From NCBI GenBank assembly GCA_016874775.1, contig VGTJ01000028.1, forward strand, positions 1 through 41,691: a stretch of 41,691 nt of DNA, given 5' to 3'. This DNA comes from Deltaproteobacteria bacterium (lineage in GTDB: Bacteria; Desulfobacterota; Binatia; Bin18). The notes under the pieces were generated by a model, which was given only the letters and a program-made list of their open reading frames with translations, was not told where the DNA came from and did no database searches. Of the stretch, positions 1 through 8,204 are shown piece by piece. Every line of letters starts with the position of its first letter. Positions within the stretch are counted from its first letter, which is position 1. The translations under genes and the position numbers were made by a program.

Positions 1-12
1 GTAACCGTATAG

Positions 13-120
13 AGGCCCCAGCGGGGCCTTCCTAAGAGTTACCGCCCCCAGCGGGGGCTTCGGAATGTGCTCGGCCCCTTCGGAGGGGCCTTCTTAATAC
101 CACGGCCTCTGGCCGTGGTA
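13..120. repeat. Train of four GC-rich palindromes, about 30-base spacing
   Basis: Four perfect hairpins follow one another. Arms are 13-19/23-29 (loop AGC), 44-49/53-58 (loop AGC), 73-79/84-90 (loop TCGG) and 98-107/111-120 (loop TCT). Their centres lie near 21, 51, 81.5 and 109, so the period is close to 30 bases. The first two share the core CCCCAGCGGGG, and the first three are each followed by TT. No long U-tract follows, so they are not classical terminators. The train may continue left of the window. It occupies the place where the upstream part of the following radical-SAM gene should be. Its nature (mobile palindromic element, RNA structure, or disruption scar) is not known. Confidence 0.85.
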
Positions 121-1836
121 GCTTATTTTGGAGAACCATTAGCGCATCCACACTTCCGGCAGTGTCTAGAGATTCTGCATGGCTCTCAGGTGGCTCGTAA
201 CGCTCTCGTTATTCAGCATACTAACGCTTCGCTTCTCAAGGGAGACAAAGCGCGAGCCCTTCTCGATATACCCATCGTGAAAAAGCTTGTGTTCTCCTTT
301 GATGGATTTGGCGATAAAGAGAGATTTGAGTGTTTACGCGGTCCTCACTACGAGCAAGTACTTGCGAATATTCGAGCGTTTTCCCAAGAGGCGAAGAAGC
401 AGCGCCCTGATCTGCTCTTGACGACGTGTACCATTCTTCCGCGTGAAGGAGAAATTCCAGGTTTAATTGTTCCTTCAAGAGTAGAAGCGTTCCAGCGGCT
501 TGAAGCAACCTTTGCCCCTCTTGGGGTCTCGGTCGAGACGCGTGACATGCATGGCTACAGTGGGAATGATGAATTACCAATACACGGGAAGCTTCAGGAG
601 CGTGTCTTTGGTGGATGCAATTTTATCGAAGGCGATTCTTTGTATTTTACTGTCAATGGTTGGGCGCAACCATGCTGCGCAGTTTATAACGAAACCTTTA
701 ATGTTGGCGGCTTCCCAGAACAAGACTTTGGTTCGCTTTTGAATAACAGTAGCATGCAACGGATTCGGCATGCCGTACGCATGGATCGCCGTGCTGAGAT
801 TCCTTGTTGTCAGAACTGTACGCTCTCTCTTGGAACGACTCTGCCTGAGCACGAATTCCACCAGTTCTGGCTTGCGCGTGACCGCACCGGCGCAATAGCT
901 GATATGGAGGAGAGACAATACATTTTAGAAAAGCTTGCTTCCGCCGACCACGTGACAAGGTCTATTGATCTAGGCTGTAACGGAGTGAAGCACGACCAGC
1001 TTTTGGAAGCAGGAGGGGGACAACAGGAACTCCAGCAACAGCTGTCCGCTCGAACGGAGGAGATTGCGCAGTTACAGACGGTCTTGGCCGAACAAAGTAA
1101 GGAAACGGAACGACTCCAAAGCGATTTGCGGGCGACTCAAGGTCGACTGTTGGAGCTGGAGCAACAGATACGTACGCAGCAGCAAAGACTTACGGAACAG
1201 CAAGAAGAGTTGATGGGGAAACAGGTACTATATGATCAACTCCAAGGGAAAGTTGCCGCTGTTGCGCAACAGCTTGCCCGCTTTGAAATCAGGAAGCCCA
1301 TAGTGTCGGCTGAATTGACCGCTCTTCGTCAACGCCGTACCACCCGTTGGTTGTCCCGCTTTCAGCTTGGTGGTGATCTTCGCGAGGCGGTTGCGCCTGC
1401 CTTCCAACAACTCAAAGACGACAGTTTACATTTGACGCCTCACCTCAAGGGCTATCGACTCCAGCCCAGTACCGATTTACGGTTTGTTCCTTTTCTGACC
1501 TATCCGTTGGAGCTACAGCAGTCTCATTTCAACGGACTGTTACTTGCTCCTATCCTGGATCTCCCGGCCAGCCAGGGCAGCTTGGGGATTGAGATTGTCT
1601 CACCTGCCAATATTATCATGCTCCACACGCTGTTGCCTTTAGTACAGATAGACGAGCAGGCACCGACGCATTTTACTTTTTCGCCAATTGCTGACTCCCA
1701 ACAGGGCCGATTCTGGTTGCGCGTGTTCGTCCGCGACGCGATCGAACCCGTGCGAATCTTTGAGTGGCGCAAATACCGCTTTGGCCGATTCGGGTATCTA
1801 CAGACCCGAGCGTTCTGTGGAGTGAACTTTGCCTGA
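67..1836 (+). CDS. Radical SAM/SPASM protein with coiled coil, N-terminally incomplete
   Basis: The 589-residue frame opens with the GEP motif of radical-SAM enzymes (FGEPLAHPHF, residues 21-30) and continues through the rest of the TIM barrel. A SPASM-type auxiliary cluster region follows, with C184, C203, C204, C247, C248 and C251. A long Gln/Glu-rich coiled coil spans about residues 318-405, and an unrecognised C-terminal domain runs to 589. The CxxxCxxC motif, which binds the SAM-cleaving cluster and normally lies about 35-45 residues before GEP, is absent. The palindrome train occupies that place, and an in-frame stop lies at 10-12. The start given (GTG at 67) is only the first candidate and has no clear ribosome-binding site. 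As it stands the protein cannot be a complete radical-SAM enzyme. It may be a broken gene or the 3' part of an interrupted one. The substrate is unknown; SPASM members often modify peptides or act on sugars. Confidence 0.6.
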   Translation: MLGPFGGAFLIPRPLAVVAYFGEPLAHPHFRQCLEILHGSQVARNALVIQHTNASLLKGDKARALLDIPIVKKLVFSFDGFGDKERFECLRGPHYEQVLANIRAFSQEAKKQRPDLLLTTCTILPREGEIPGLIVPSRVEAFQRLEATFAPLGVSVETRDMHGYSGNDELPIHGKLQERVFGGCNFIEGDSLYFTVNGWAQPCCAVYNETFNVGGFPEQDFGSLLNNSSMQRIRHAVRMDRRAEIPCCQNCTLSLGTTLPEHEFHQFWLARDRTGAIADMEERQYILEKLASADHVTRSIDLGCNGVKHDQLLEAGGGQQELQQQLSARTEEIAQLQTVLAEQSKETERLQSDLRATQGRLLELEQQIRTQQQRLTEQQEELMGKQVLYDQLQGKVAAVAQQLARFEIRKPIVSAELTALRQRRTTRWLSRFQLGGDLREAVAPAFQQLKDDSLHLTPHLKGYRLQPSTDLRFVPFLTYPLELQQSHFNGLLLAPILDLPASQGSLGIEIVSPANIIMLHTLLPLVQIDEQAPTHFTFSPIADSQQGRFWLRVFVRDAIEPVRIFEWRKYRFGRFGYLQTRAFCGVNFA

Positions 1837-1870
1837 TCACTTCGTTCAGAGCAAGCTGTTAGATTGCGAT

Positions 1871-2752
1871 TTAACTGCGGAGGAATCCTCGTACCTCGTT
1901 TAGAAAGATTGCCAATTGATCATGATGAACCCAGTGACCTGCACGAGGAACATTCACGAGCCGGGCATTCTGGAATGCTTTAATGCGTCCATCTTTTTCC
2001 GGGTCTGAGGCCCACGATTCCATGCCGCGAAATAACAGAGTGGGGCAGGTAATCCGCCCCCAAATTTCCCATGCGTCGTCAAGATTAAAACGGTATGGTG
2101 ATTGCGCTCGGACGTAGTTGTCAAATTTCCACGTGTAGGTCCCGTCTTCGTTGCGACAAAGTCCATGGACGGTGAGGTGATACGCTTGCTCTTCACTGAG
2201 GCGTTGGTTTGCTTCGCGCATGCGCTGCACGGCTTCGTCAAGCGTCTTATAACGACGCGGGAGCCTCCCAGCTAAGTTACGCATCTCGGCAATCCACCGC
2301 TGCATCCGTTCATGCGCATGTTTTGACTGCTGCTCTATCATCTCTGGTGGTGGACCGAGGCCCTCAATCGATACGACCTTACTGACTTTTTCTGGATAGA
2401 CACCGGTGTATTGCAGAACGATGCCGCCACCAAGCGAGTGGCCAATTAGCCTTACCGGAAAAGTGTCAAGTTGTGACAGCAGTTGAGCGATATCCACAAC
2501 GTACTCAACCATTGTGTATTCGCTGCCGCGTGCCCATTCTGAGTCGCCGTGACCACGGAGATCTGGAACGATAATGTGATAATCACTACGGAGAGCTTGG
2601 GCGACCCAATCCCAATTGCGTGCGTGATCCCGCCCACCGTGGACAAGCACGAGCAGCGGCTTGTCGGGATTGCCCCAATCAACATAGTGCAGTTTGAGAC
2701 GCTGCGAATAGAAATAATGCGAAGTGGGACCGATAACTTGTTGTGCTGACAT
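1871..2752 (-). CDS. Alpha/beta hydrolase
   Basis: A 293-residue single-domain alpha/beta hydrolase fold protein of typical length. The oxyanion-side HGG motif is at residues 38-40. The nucleophile elbow GHSLGG places the catalytic serine at S106. The C-terminal catalytic histidine is H273 in RAGHWVHHD, and the acid is probably within the GMESWASD stretch before it. No signal peptide is seen, so it is probably cytoplasmic. The start ATG has an AAGAGAG ribosome-binding site. It is divergent from the SDR gene, with 114 bases between them. The family contains esterases, epoxide hydrolases and C-C bond hydrolases, and the sequence alone does not fix the substrate. Nearby etf and SDR genes suggest catabolism of an acyl or aromatic compound, but this is inference. 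Confidence 0.85.
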   Translation of the reverse strand: MSAQQVIGPTSHYFYSQRLKLHYVDWGNPDKPLLVLVHGGRDHARNWDWVAQALRSDYHIIVPDLRGHGDSEWARGSEYTMVEYVVDIAQLLSQLDTFPVRLIGHSLGGGIVLQYTGVYPEKVSKVVSIEGLGPPPEMIEQQSKHAHERMQRWIAEMRNLAGRLPRRYKTLDEAVQRMREANQRLSEEQAYHLTVHGLCRNEDGTYTWKFDNYVRAQSPYRFNLDDAWEIWGRITCPTLLFRGMESWASDPEKDGRIKAFQNARLVNVPRAGHWVHHDQLAIFLNEVRGFLRS

Positions 2753-2814
2753 AAGTGCTCTCTTTTGTCTGGGGCAATTGTACGGGGGACCTGACTCTGT
2801 CGCAACTCCTCACC

Positions 2815-2844
2815 TTGAGAGTGCTATGGAAAGGGGTGTATAGC
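2815..2844 (+). promoter_or_regulatory. Putative sigma-70 promoter of the SDR gene
   Basis: TTGAGA (2815-2820) and TATAGC (2839-2844) are separated by 18 bases. Transcription would start near 2851, just before the ribosome-binding site, giving a very short leader. Confidence 0.45.
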
Positions 2845-2866
2845 TTCAGCTAAGGAGGGTGTTGCT

Positions 2867-3616
2867 ATGGCAGGACGACTCGATGGTAAAGTTGCATTGA
2901 TTTCCGGCGGAGCACGCGGCATGGGGGAGTGCGAGGCACGCTTGTTTGTTCGCGAAGGCGCAAAGGTGGTTATAGGTGATGTCCTTGATGAGGTAGGCCA
3001 AAAGGCTGCGCAAGGAATTGTGCAACAAGGTGGTGCGGCAACCTATATCCATCTGGATGTGACACAAGAGAGCGACTGGCAACGAGCAGTGGAAATGGCC
3101 GAGCGAGCCTATGGCAAACTCAACGTTCTGGTTAATAACGCTGGTATTGTGCGGATGGCGCCGCTTGATGAAACCAGCTTGGAAGCGTGGAACGAAGTGA
3201 TCAACATCAATCAGACTGGCGTGTTTCTAGGGATGAAGCATGCTATCCCAGCCATGCGGCGTGCTGGGGGCGGGTCGATTATCAACATCTCATCGATTGC
3301 TGGCCTCGTTGGTCTCTCGAATATCCCAGCGTATCAGGCAAGCAAAGGTGCTGTGCGGTTACTGACCAAAAACGCTGCGGTTCAATATGCGCAAGATAAG
3401 ATTCGTGTGAACTCCATCCATCCAGGTCGTATCGAAACACCGATGACGGCTCCGCTCAGCCCCGAGCGACGCGATATGGTCTTACGCATGACACCACTCG
3501 GACGTGACGGCAAGCCTGAGGAAGTCGCTTATGGTGTCCTCTATTTGGCATCCGACGAGTCGTCGTTTGTGACAGGAAGTGAGTTAGTGATCGACGGTGG
3601 GTTTACGGCGCGGTAA
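2867..3616 (+). CDS. Short-chain dehydrogenase/reductase (classical SDR)
   Basis: A 249-residue classical SDR that oxidises or reduces a hydroxyl/carbonyl group with a nicotinamide cofactor. The cofactor loop GGARGMG is at residues 14-20. An acidic residue (D38) ends the second strand, which favours NAD(H) over NADP(H). NNAG lies at 90-93, and the catalytic triad is S143, Y156 and K160 (YQASK). HPGRIETPM follows the active site, and the C-terminus is the usual V-TGSELVIDGG form. The start has an AAGGAGGG ribosome-binding site. Its 3' end overlaps the convergent downstream gene by 14 bases. It resembles 3-oxoacyl-ACP reductase and hydroxysteroid-type dehydrogenases; the substrate cannot be read from the sequence. 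Confidence 0.9.
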   Translation: MAGRLDGKVALISGGARGMGECEARLFVREGAKVVIGDVLDEVGQKAAQGIVQQGGAATYIHLDVTQESDWQRAVEMAERAYGKLNVLVNNAGIVRMAPLDETSLEAWNEVININQTGVFLGMKHAIPAMRRAGGGSIINISSIAGLVGLSNIPAYQASKGAVRLLTKNAAVQYAQDKIRVNSIHPGRIETPMTAPLSPERRDMVLRMTPLGRDGKPEEVAYGVLYLASDESSFVTGSELVIDGGFTAR

Positions 3617-4436
3617 GAGCAATGTTTGCCGTGTAGCGCGCTTCGCGTTTTTCCACTTTTGAGACCGGGTGCACTTCTAGCCGGAGTCCTTCGACTTCTT
3701 TTGGCAGTATGGAGGGATGAGCTGCTGTGACATAAATACCGTTTGCGCCCATTCCAACTGACTCAATCCCCGGAAGAGCCATGAGTCTGTTACGATTGCG
3801 ATCAAGAATTTTGTATGCCTGTTCGGGAGGAATGCCAGCAATAGGAAGCATCATCAAACCTGGAATCGGTTCAGGATGTACGGGATCAAAACAGAAGCGC
3901 CATCCATGCAAGTTTGTTTCATACAAGTTTGCTGGGCAGGTTTTTGCACGTTCTCTTTTTCCTTTAGGTTTGAGAATAATTACCCCTGGTGGAGGAGGAT
4001 AAACAGACAAGGATGAAACAGTAACTGGGATGCCTTCTATTGTCTGAGGGAGAGCCTGGAGGTGAGCTGGCAGATATTCTAGCTTTTGTCCTTTGTTATC
4101 TGTGTATACCCTTATGTGGATGATAATTTTATCGCCAGCAACAAAGATCCCTTCTACACCGGGGATTTTTTTGAGTTCGCTTTCATGGCGTTTAACAATT
4201 TTCTCCACCACTTCTCTCGATACCCCAGCAACACGAGGAATCGGTCGGTTTTGAAGGGCACGGTCCAACTCTCTCATTCTATAGCGAAAGAGGTTGGTAT
4301 GTAGAGATTGCTTGAGCTCTGTTAGGAGCGTTGGGAAAAAGCGAATAGTAAGGACGAGGATGAGCCCGCAAAGAACGAAGGCCGTTTTCTTTATGATGGG
4401 CATGAAAGGGAGATGCGCGCCCTCTTCCTGTGTCAC
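3603..4436 (-). CDS. Unrecognised membrane-anchored protein with two related modules
   Basis: A 277-residue protein I do not recognise as a named family. A single hydrophobic segment at about residues 16-40 looks like an uncleaved signal anchor, so the rest is probably periplasmic. Two stretches resemble each other: residues about 75-145 (KIPGVEGIFVAGDKIIIHI ... LP ... IEGIPVTV) and about 205-265 (LPGIESVGMGANGIYVTA ... LPKEVEGLRLEV). Both follow the pattern L-PG-[VI]-E-x-[VI], a strand, then LP..-EG-hydrophobic. Between them is a proline-rich segment and two cysteines (CPANLYETNLHGWRFC) that could form a disulfide. The GTG start is chosen because AAGGAGG lies 9 bases upstream. It is convergent with the SDR gene and overlaps it by 14 bases. 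The 256 bases between it and etfA hold no gene I can support. Confidence 0.65.
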   Translation of the reverse strand: MTQEEGAHLPFMPIIKKTAFVLCGLILVLTIRFFPTLLTELKQSLHTNLFRYRMRELDRALQNRPIPRVAGVSREVVEKIVKRHESELKKIPGVEGIFVAGDKIIIHIRVYTDNKGQKLEYLPAHLQALPQTIEGIPVTVSSLSVYPPPPGVIILKPKGKRERAKTCPANLYETNLHGWRFCFDPVHPEPIPGLMMLPIAGIPPEQAYKILDRNRNRLMALPGIESVGMGANGIYVTAAHPSILPKEVEGLRLEVHPVSKVEKREARYTANIALTAP

Positions 4437-4632
4437 GGTATCTGACCTCCTTGCTTTCGCTTATAACCGGAGCAATGGATCCGGGTCCTAACCGTGTAAA
4501 CAGAGAAAATAGCCGAGAAATTCCCTTTCCCGTCTTTCTTTGTTCTGCTTGTACAAAGAAACCTGCAGTTAGTAGAGAAATGTAACTGAGAGTGATATAT
4601 TTGGAATTTTGTGGGGAAGGAGATCAATACCA

Positions 4633-4652
4633 GGGCACGGACCACCGTGCCC
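4633..4652 (-). terminator. Hairpin downstream of etfBA
   Basis: Perfect 8-bp stem GGGCACGG/CCGTGCCC with a 4-base ACCA loop, 41 bases after the etfA stop. It has no strong U-tract, so it is a probable but not classical intrinsic terminator or 3' mRNA-stabilising hairpin. Confidence 0.5.
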
Positions 4653-4692
4653 AGATGAAGTCACAAGTCAGCAGGCGGGTCGCTCTTACCGT

Positions 4693-5661
4693 TTATCCTT
4701 TGAGCTTCTTCACTTCCTCCGTCAGCTCGGGGACAGCTTTGAAGAGGTCGGCAACGAGACCATAATCGGCGACGTTGAAGATTGGTGCTTCGGGATCTTT
4801 GTTGATCGCGACGATCACCTTGGAGTCTTTCATACCTGCCAGATGTTGGATCGCGCCGGAAATGCCAACCGCAAAGTATAATTCTGGTGCGACAACTTTT
4901 CCGGTTTGGCCAACTTGCAGGTCGTTCGGAACAAAACCCGCGTCGACGGCCGCGCGGCTTGCACCCATCGCTGCACCGAGTGCATCAACGAGCGGTTCCA
5001 AATAGGTGGTGAAATTCTCTCCCGACTTCAAACCGCGACCGCCAGACACGACAATGCGTGCTTCGGTCAGTTGTGGACGATCAGACTTGATCTCATTAAA
5101 AGAGACGAATTGCATTTTCTTCGCGCTAGCATCGAGATTAATACTCGCTTTTTCTACAGGGGCGTGTCCACCAGGTTGCGCAGCATCGAATGCCGTTCCC
5201 CGAACCGAGATGACTTTTACTGCACCATCGAGTGAGACCGTTGCCAGTGCGTTACCTGCATACATCGGTCGCTTAAACGTGCCGTCGGCGTTAATCGTAA
5301 CCACATCGGTGGCCATACCAACCCCGAGACGTGCAGCCACTCGTGGCAACAGGTCTTTGCCCACAGCGGTTGATGTGGCGACTAACAACGAGACATCGTT
5401 CGCTTTGATTAGTTGTTCGAGTGCTGAGGCATAAGCATCAGCGAGGTAATTGGCGAGCGCTGGGTCATCGGTAGCAATAACTTTAGCGACTCCATAGCCA
5501 GAGATTTCTTTCGCTGCTGCATCAATGCCTGACCCTAAAACAGTGGCGATACAATTGCCGCCGAGTTTGCTTGCCGCTTCTTTTCCTGCTTGTAATGCGA
5601 TCAGCGTACTCTTAGGAAATTTGCCTTTTTGATGTTCAGCAAAAACAAGAACGTTACCCAC
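4693..5661 (-). CDS. etfA: Electron transfer flavoprotein, alpha subunit
   Basis: A 322-residue ETF alpha subunit. It carries FAD and, with the beta subunit, passes electrons from acyl-CoA or related dehydrogenases to the ETF:quinone oxidoreductase. The C-terminal FAD-binding domain has [13 protein letters not shown] (residues 205-217), SRAAVDAG (235-242), GQTGK (251-255) and [12 protein letters not shown] (266-277), in the usual order. Length is normal for the housekeeping (group I) type; there is no extra ferredoxin domain of the kind seen in bifurcating EtfA. The start is GTG with AAGGAG 8 bases upstream, 11 bases after the etfB stop, so the two are co-transcribed and co-translated. The adjacent IclR gene upstream may regulate the pair. 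Confidence 0.96.
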   Translation of the reverse strand: MGNVLVFAEHQKGKFPKSTLIALQAGKEAASKLGGNCIATVLGSGIDAAAKEISGYGVAKVIATDDPALANYLADAYASALEQLIKANDVSLLVATSTAVGKDLLPRVAARLGVGMATDVVTINADGTFKRPMYAGNALATVSLDGAVKVISVRGTAFDAAQPGGHAPVEKASINLDASAKKMQFVSFNEIKSDRPQLTEARIVVSGGRGLKSGENFTTYLEPLVDALGAAMGASRAAVDAGFVPNDLQVGQTGKVVAPELYFAVGISGAIQHLAGMKDSKVIVAINKDPEAPIFNVADYGLVADLFKAVPELTEEVKKLKG

Positions 5662-5672
5662 GTCAGTACTCC

Positions 5673-6425
5673 TTAGATGACTTTCGCTTCAGTGTGGAGC
5701 GAATCCACGAGCGCTTGGACGGTTTCCAGTTTCTTGCCAGCTTGTTTCTTGGCTGGGGGTTCGAGCTTTTGTACTTTCAGTTGTGGGGTCATCTCAGCAC
5801 CTAAGCTGGCAATCGCAACCTCTTTAATCTCTTTCTTCCGAGCTTTCATGATACCTGGCAGTGAGGCATAGCGAGGTTCATTCAAACGGAGGTCAGCAGT
5901 AATAATGCCCGGTAAAGAGAAGCCAATCGTTTCTAATCCACCATCGACCTCGCGAGTAACTTGGGCTGACTTCTGATCCGCAGCGAGTTCGACTTTTGAG
6001 GCGAATGTTGCTTGAGGCCAATCAAGAAGGGCGGCAAGCATCTGGCCAGCTTGATTGGAGTCGTCATCGATTGCTTGTTTGCCCATGATGACGAGGTCCG
6101 GTTTTTCGGTCTCAACCAGTTTGGTAAAAACACGAGCCACTGCCAGTGAGTCGAGTTCTTGTTCGCTGATAATCAAAACTGCCCGATCAGCGCCCATTGC
6201 TAACCCGGTGCGGAGTTGTTCGGTAACAACCTTGGTGCCAATACTGGCAAGGACCACTTCACCGCCGAGTTTTTCTTTGATGCGTAATGCTTCTTCAATT
6301 GCGATTTCATCGAATGGGTTGATGACGTACTTCACGTTGTCAGTAACGATTCCTGAGCCATCGGGTTTTACGCGAATCGTTGTCTCAGGGTCAGGAACGC
6401 GCTTGACCGTAACTAGCGTTTTCAC
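5673..6425 (-). CDS. etfB: Electron transfer flavoprotein, beta subunit
   Basis: A 250-residue ETF beta subunit, partner of EtfA, which binds AMP and contacts the dehydrogenases. Family features are [17 protein letters not shown] near the N-terminus, [17 protein letters not shown] (about residues 36-52), and the AMP-binding stretch [19 protein letters not shown] (about 112-130). The recognition-loop region ([28 protein letters not shown]) matches the conserved signature, with the lysine cluster at its end. The start is GTG with GGAGG about 10 bases upstream. It is the first gene of the etfBA unit, and 96 bases separate it from iclR, which is transcribed in the same direction. That gap holds an imperfect GC-rich hairpin. 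Confidence 0.96.
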   Translation of the reverse strand: MKTLVTVKRVPDPETTIRVKPDGSGIVTDNVKYVINPFDEIAIEEALRIKEKLGGEVVLASIGTKVVTEQLRTGLAMGADRAVLIISEQELDSLAVARVFTKLVETEKPDLVIMGKQAIDDDSNQAGQMLAALLDWPQATFASKVELAADQKSAQVTREVDGGLETIGFSLPGIITADLRLNEPRYASLPGIMKARKKEIKEVAIASLGAEMTPQLKVQKLEPPAKKQAGKKLETVQALVDSLHTEAKVI

Positions 6426-6521
6426 TCCACTATTCCTCCATATGTGATGATGTGGTGGGGGGACGGCTGAGATGCCGCCCTACTTCAGCGTGTCTGCATG
6501 ACCCTGTCAAGCGCTGTCGTT

Positions 6522-7298
6522 CTATGCGTTATAGCCTAAGCGAACTGAGAGTTCATGTCCGGCGTTAAGTACCAAAGGCGAGAGTTCCTTCTCAATCCGT
6601 TCAGAAGGAATACGATACGCGGGACCGCTTACAGCAAGGCTTCCAACTACAGTACGTGTGTAATCTCGGATGGGGACTGCAATGGTACGTACGTCAGCAA
6701 GATACTCACCGTTTTCCAGTGCGTAGCCCACAGTAGCAACTTCTTTTAACTGTTCGACCAAGATCCGACGGTCAACAATTGTGTTTTCAGTGTAACGCTC
6801 GAGTCCTTCTGGAAAGTTGCGTTGAATTTCTTCAGCTGGTTCAAAGGCAAGATGAATTTTTCCGGCAGCCGTGCAGTACAGCGGAAGTGATTCCCCAACG
6901 TGGGAGACGATACGGACTGGTTGGTCAGAATCGACCATATCAAGGGGAACAACTTTTCCTTTGCGCATGACGGTTACATACGCGCTTTCATGACATGCTT
7001 TGACAACATCCGCCATAATCGGACGTGCTTGCCTGAGTAACCCCATGTGTTGGATGTAACTTTGCCCCATTTGCAAACAACGTGTTCCTAAACGATAGTT
7101 CTCAGTTGATCGGTTCTGCTCAATATAACCGCGTGATTCAAGCGTCGCGAGAATTCGAAAAACATTGTTTTTATGAAGTCGTAATCGCTTACTAAGTTCT
7201 GTGACTCCCAACTCTGCATCACCGTGGAACTGCTCAAGCACATCCAGGGCATGAGCTACAGCCTGGATAATGTAATTGCTCTTTTCACGGCGAACCAT
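6522..7298 (-). CDS. IclR-family transcriptional regulator
   Basis: A 258-residue regulator. The N-terminal winged helix-turn-helix spans about residues 12-72 (GVTELSKRLRLHKNNVFRIL is the HTH core), and the C-terminal effector-binding domain runs to the end. The latter contains the usual family stretches LGTRCLQMG, LPLYCTAAGK and VGSLAVSGP. I place the start at the ATG at 7298 because AAGGAGG sits 6 bases before it; a GTG 15 bases further up lies inside that ribosome-binding site. It is upstream of etfBA and divergent from the N-formylglutamate amidohydrolase-like gene, so it could control either or both. The effector is unknown; IclR members often sense aromatic acids or short organic acids. 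Confidence 0.92.
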   Translation of the reverse strand: MVRREKSNYIIQAVAHALDVLEQFHGDAELGVTELSKRLRLHKNNVFRILATLESRGYIEQNRSTENYRLGTRCLQMGQSYIQHMGLLRQARPIMADVVKACHESAYVTVMRKGKVVPLDMVDSDQPVRIVSHVGESLPLYCTAAGKIHLAFEPAEEIQRNFPEGLERYTENTIVDRRILVEQLKEVATVGYALENGEYLADVRTIAVPIRDYTRTVVGSLAVSGPAYRIPSERIEKELSPLVLNAGHELSVRLGYNA

Positions 7299-7341
7299 GC
7301 TGCCTCCTTGCACCTCGGTCAGATAGCAAAAAACGTTTTAC

Positions 7342-7370
7342 TTTATATGAATAACCTGTTCATTTGTCAA
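7342..7370 (-). promoter_or_regulatory. Strong sigma-70 promoter of iclR with embedded palindrome
   Basis: On the minus strand a perfect TTGACA (7365-7370) and TATAAA (7342-7347) are exactly 17 bases apart. The spacer contains the inverted repeat ATGAA-N7-TTCAT (7347-7363), a position where a bound regulator would block RNA polymerase. Autoregulation by the IclR protein is the simplest reading but is inference. Confidence 0.7.
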
Positions 7371-7427
7371 CGGAGTTTTATCCGGGACGACTTGCAACTT
7401 CCCCCCTCCTTCAGTAATTCAGAAGGC

Positions 7428-8183
7428 ATGCGGCAGAATAACAATGCGTTTGAGCTGATTAATCTAGAAGGACAGTTTCCTTTGGTTCTGACCTGTGAGC
7501 ATGCCTCCTATGCACTACCGCAGGAGTATCAGAACCTCGGCCTTTCGCCAGCAGAAGTTCAACAACATATCGGGTGGGATATTGGCGCACGTTCGGTTGT
7601 TGCTTATCTCGCGCAAACCCTTGATGCACCAGCAATTTGTTCTCGATATTCCCGCCTGCTGATCGATTGTAACCGTGATCTCAATGACCATGACATCATC
7701 GTGAAGGAAAGTGATCGTACGGTTATCGTAGGAAATTGCGATGTGTCACCAGAGGAACGGCAGAATCGCATCGATACATTCTACCGACCATATCATGAAG
7801 CAATTGACAATTTACTTGCACAAAGAAAAAACGATCAACCAGTTCTCCTGAGTATCCACAGTTTCACCCCTGTTCTAGGAAAGAAAGAACGTCGGTTTGA
7901 TATGGGAGTGTTATTCGATCGTTACGAGGATTTAGCGCAGGAGGTTGGGGGACGGCTTGGCCATGATGGCCATCGTGTCCTCTATAACGAGCCATACTCA
8001 GGATATGATGGACTGATTTTTAGTGCCCGTACTCATGGCGAACGAAACGATTTAGTGTACCTTGAACTCGAAATAAATAATAATCTCATCGCCACGGCTG
8101 AGGGAGCACGACGTATGGCGACAGTGATTGGCCGTGTGTGCCGTGTCCTTTTTCCTCAGCCTGTTGGTAAAGCACAAGCATGA
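7428..8183 (+). CDS. N-formylglutamate amidohydrolase family protein
   Basis: A 251-residue protein of the N-formylglutamate amidohydrolase family, which hydrolyses N-formyl-glutamate or related N-formyl compounds in histidine and other degradation pathways. Characteristic stretches are VLTCEHASYALP (residues 20-31), HIGWDIGA (48-55), SRYSRLLIDCNRDLND (about 73-88) and IHSFTPV (about 143-149). These supply the zinc-ligand and active-site acidic/His residues of the family. The open frame runs much further upstream, but similarity begins just after the ATG at 7428, which I therefore choose; its ribosome-binding site is poor. It ends 21 bases before the formyl-THF hydrolase-like gene, so both probably form one unit. 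No hut genes are nearby, so the true substrate may be another formylated amine. Confidence 0.85.
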   Translation: MRQNNNAFELINLEGQFPLVLTCEHASYALPQEYQNLGLSPAEVQQHIGWDIGARSVVAYLAQTLDAPAICSRYSRLLIDCNRDLNDHDIIVKESDRTVIVGNCDVSPEERQNRIDTFYRPYHEAIDNLLAQRKNDQPVLLSIHSFTPVLGKKERRFDMGVLFDRYEDLAQEVGGRLGHDGHRVLYNEPYSGYDGLIFSARTHGERNDLVYLELEINNNLIATAEGARRMATVIGRVCRVLFPQPVGKAQA

Positions 8184-8204
8184 GTGAAGGAAGGGAAAAG
8201 ATCC

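Noticed and set aside
13-120. Palindrome train as a CRISPR array
   Set aside because: The units are hairpins of different sequence with no identical repeat and no spacer of constant unique sequence, and there are no cas genes.
4433-4645. 70-codon minus-strand frame in the gap upstream of the two-module protein gene
   Set aside because: Low-quality composition, no motif and overlap with the ribosome-binding site of the next gene; the gap holds only a hairpin.
7224-7427. N-terminal extension of the formylglutamate amidohydrolase-like gene
   Set aside because: The extra 68 residues run over the iclR start and promoter and show no family similarity.
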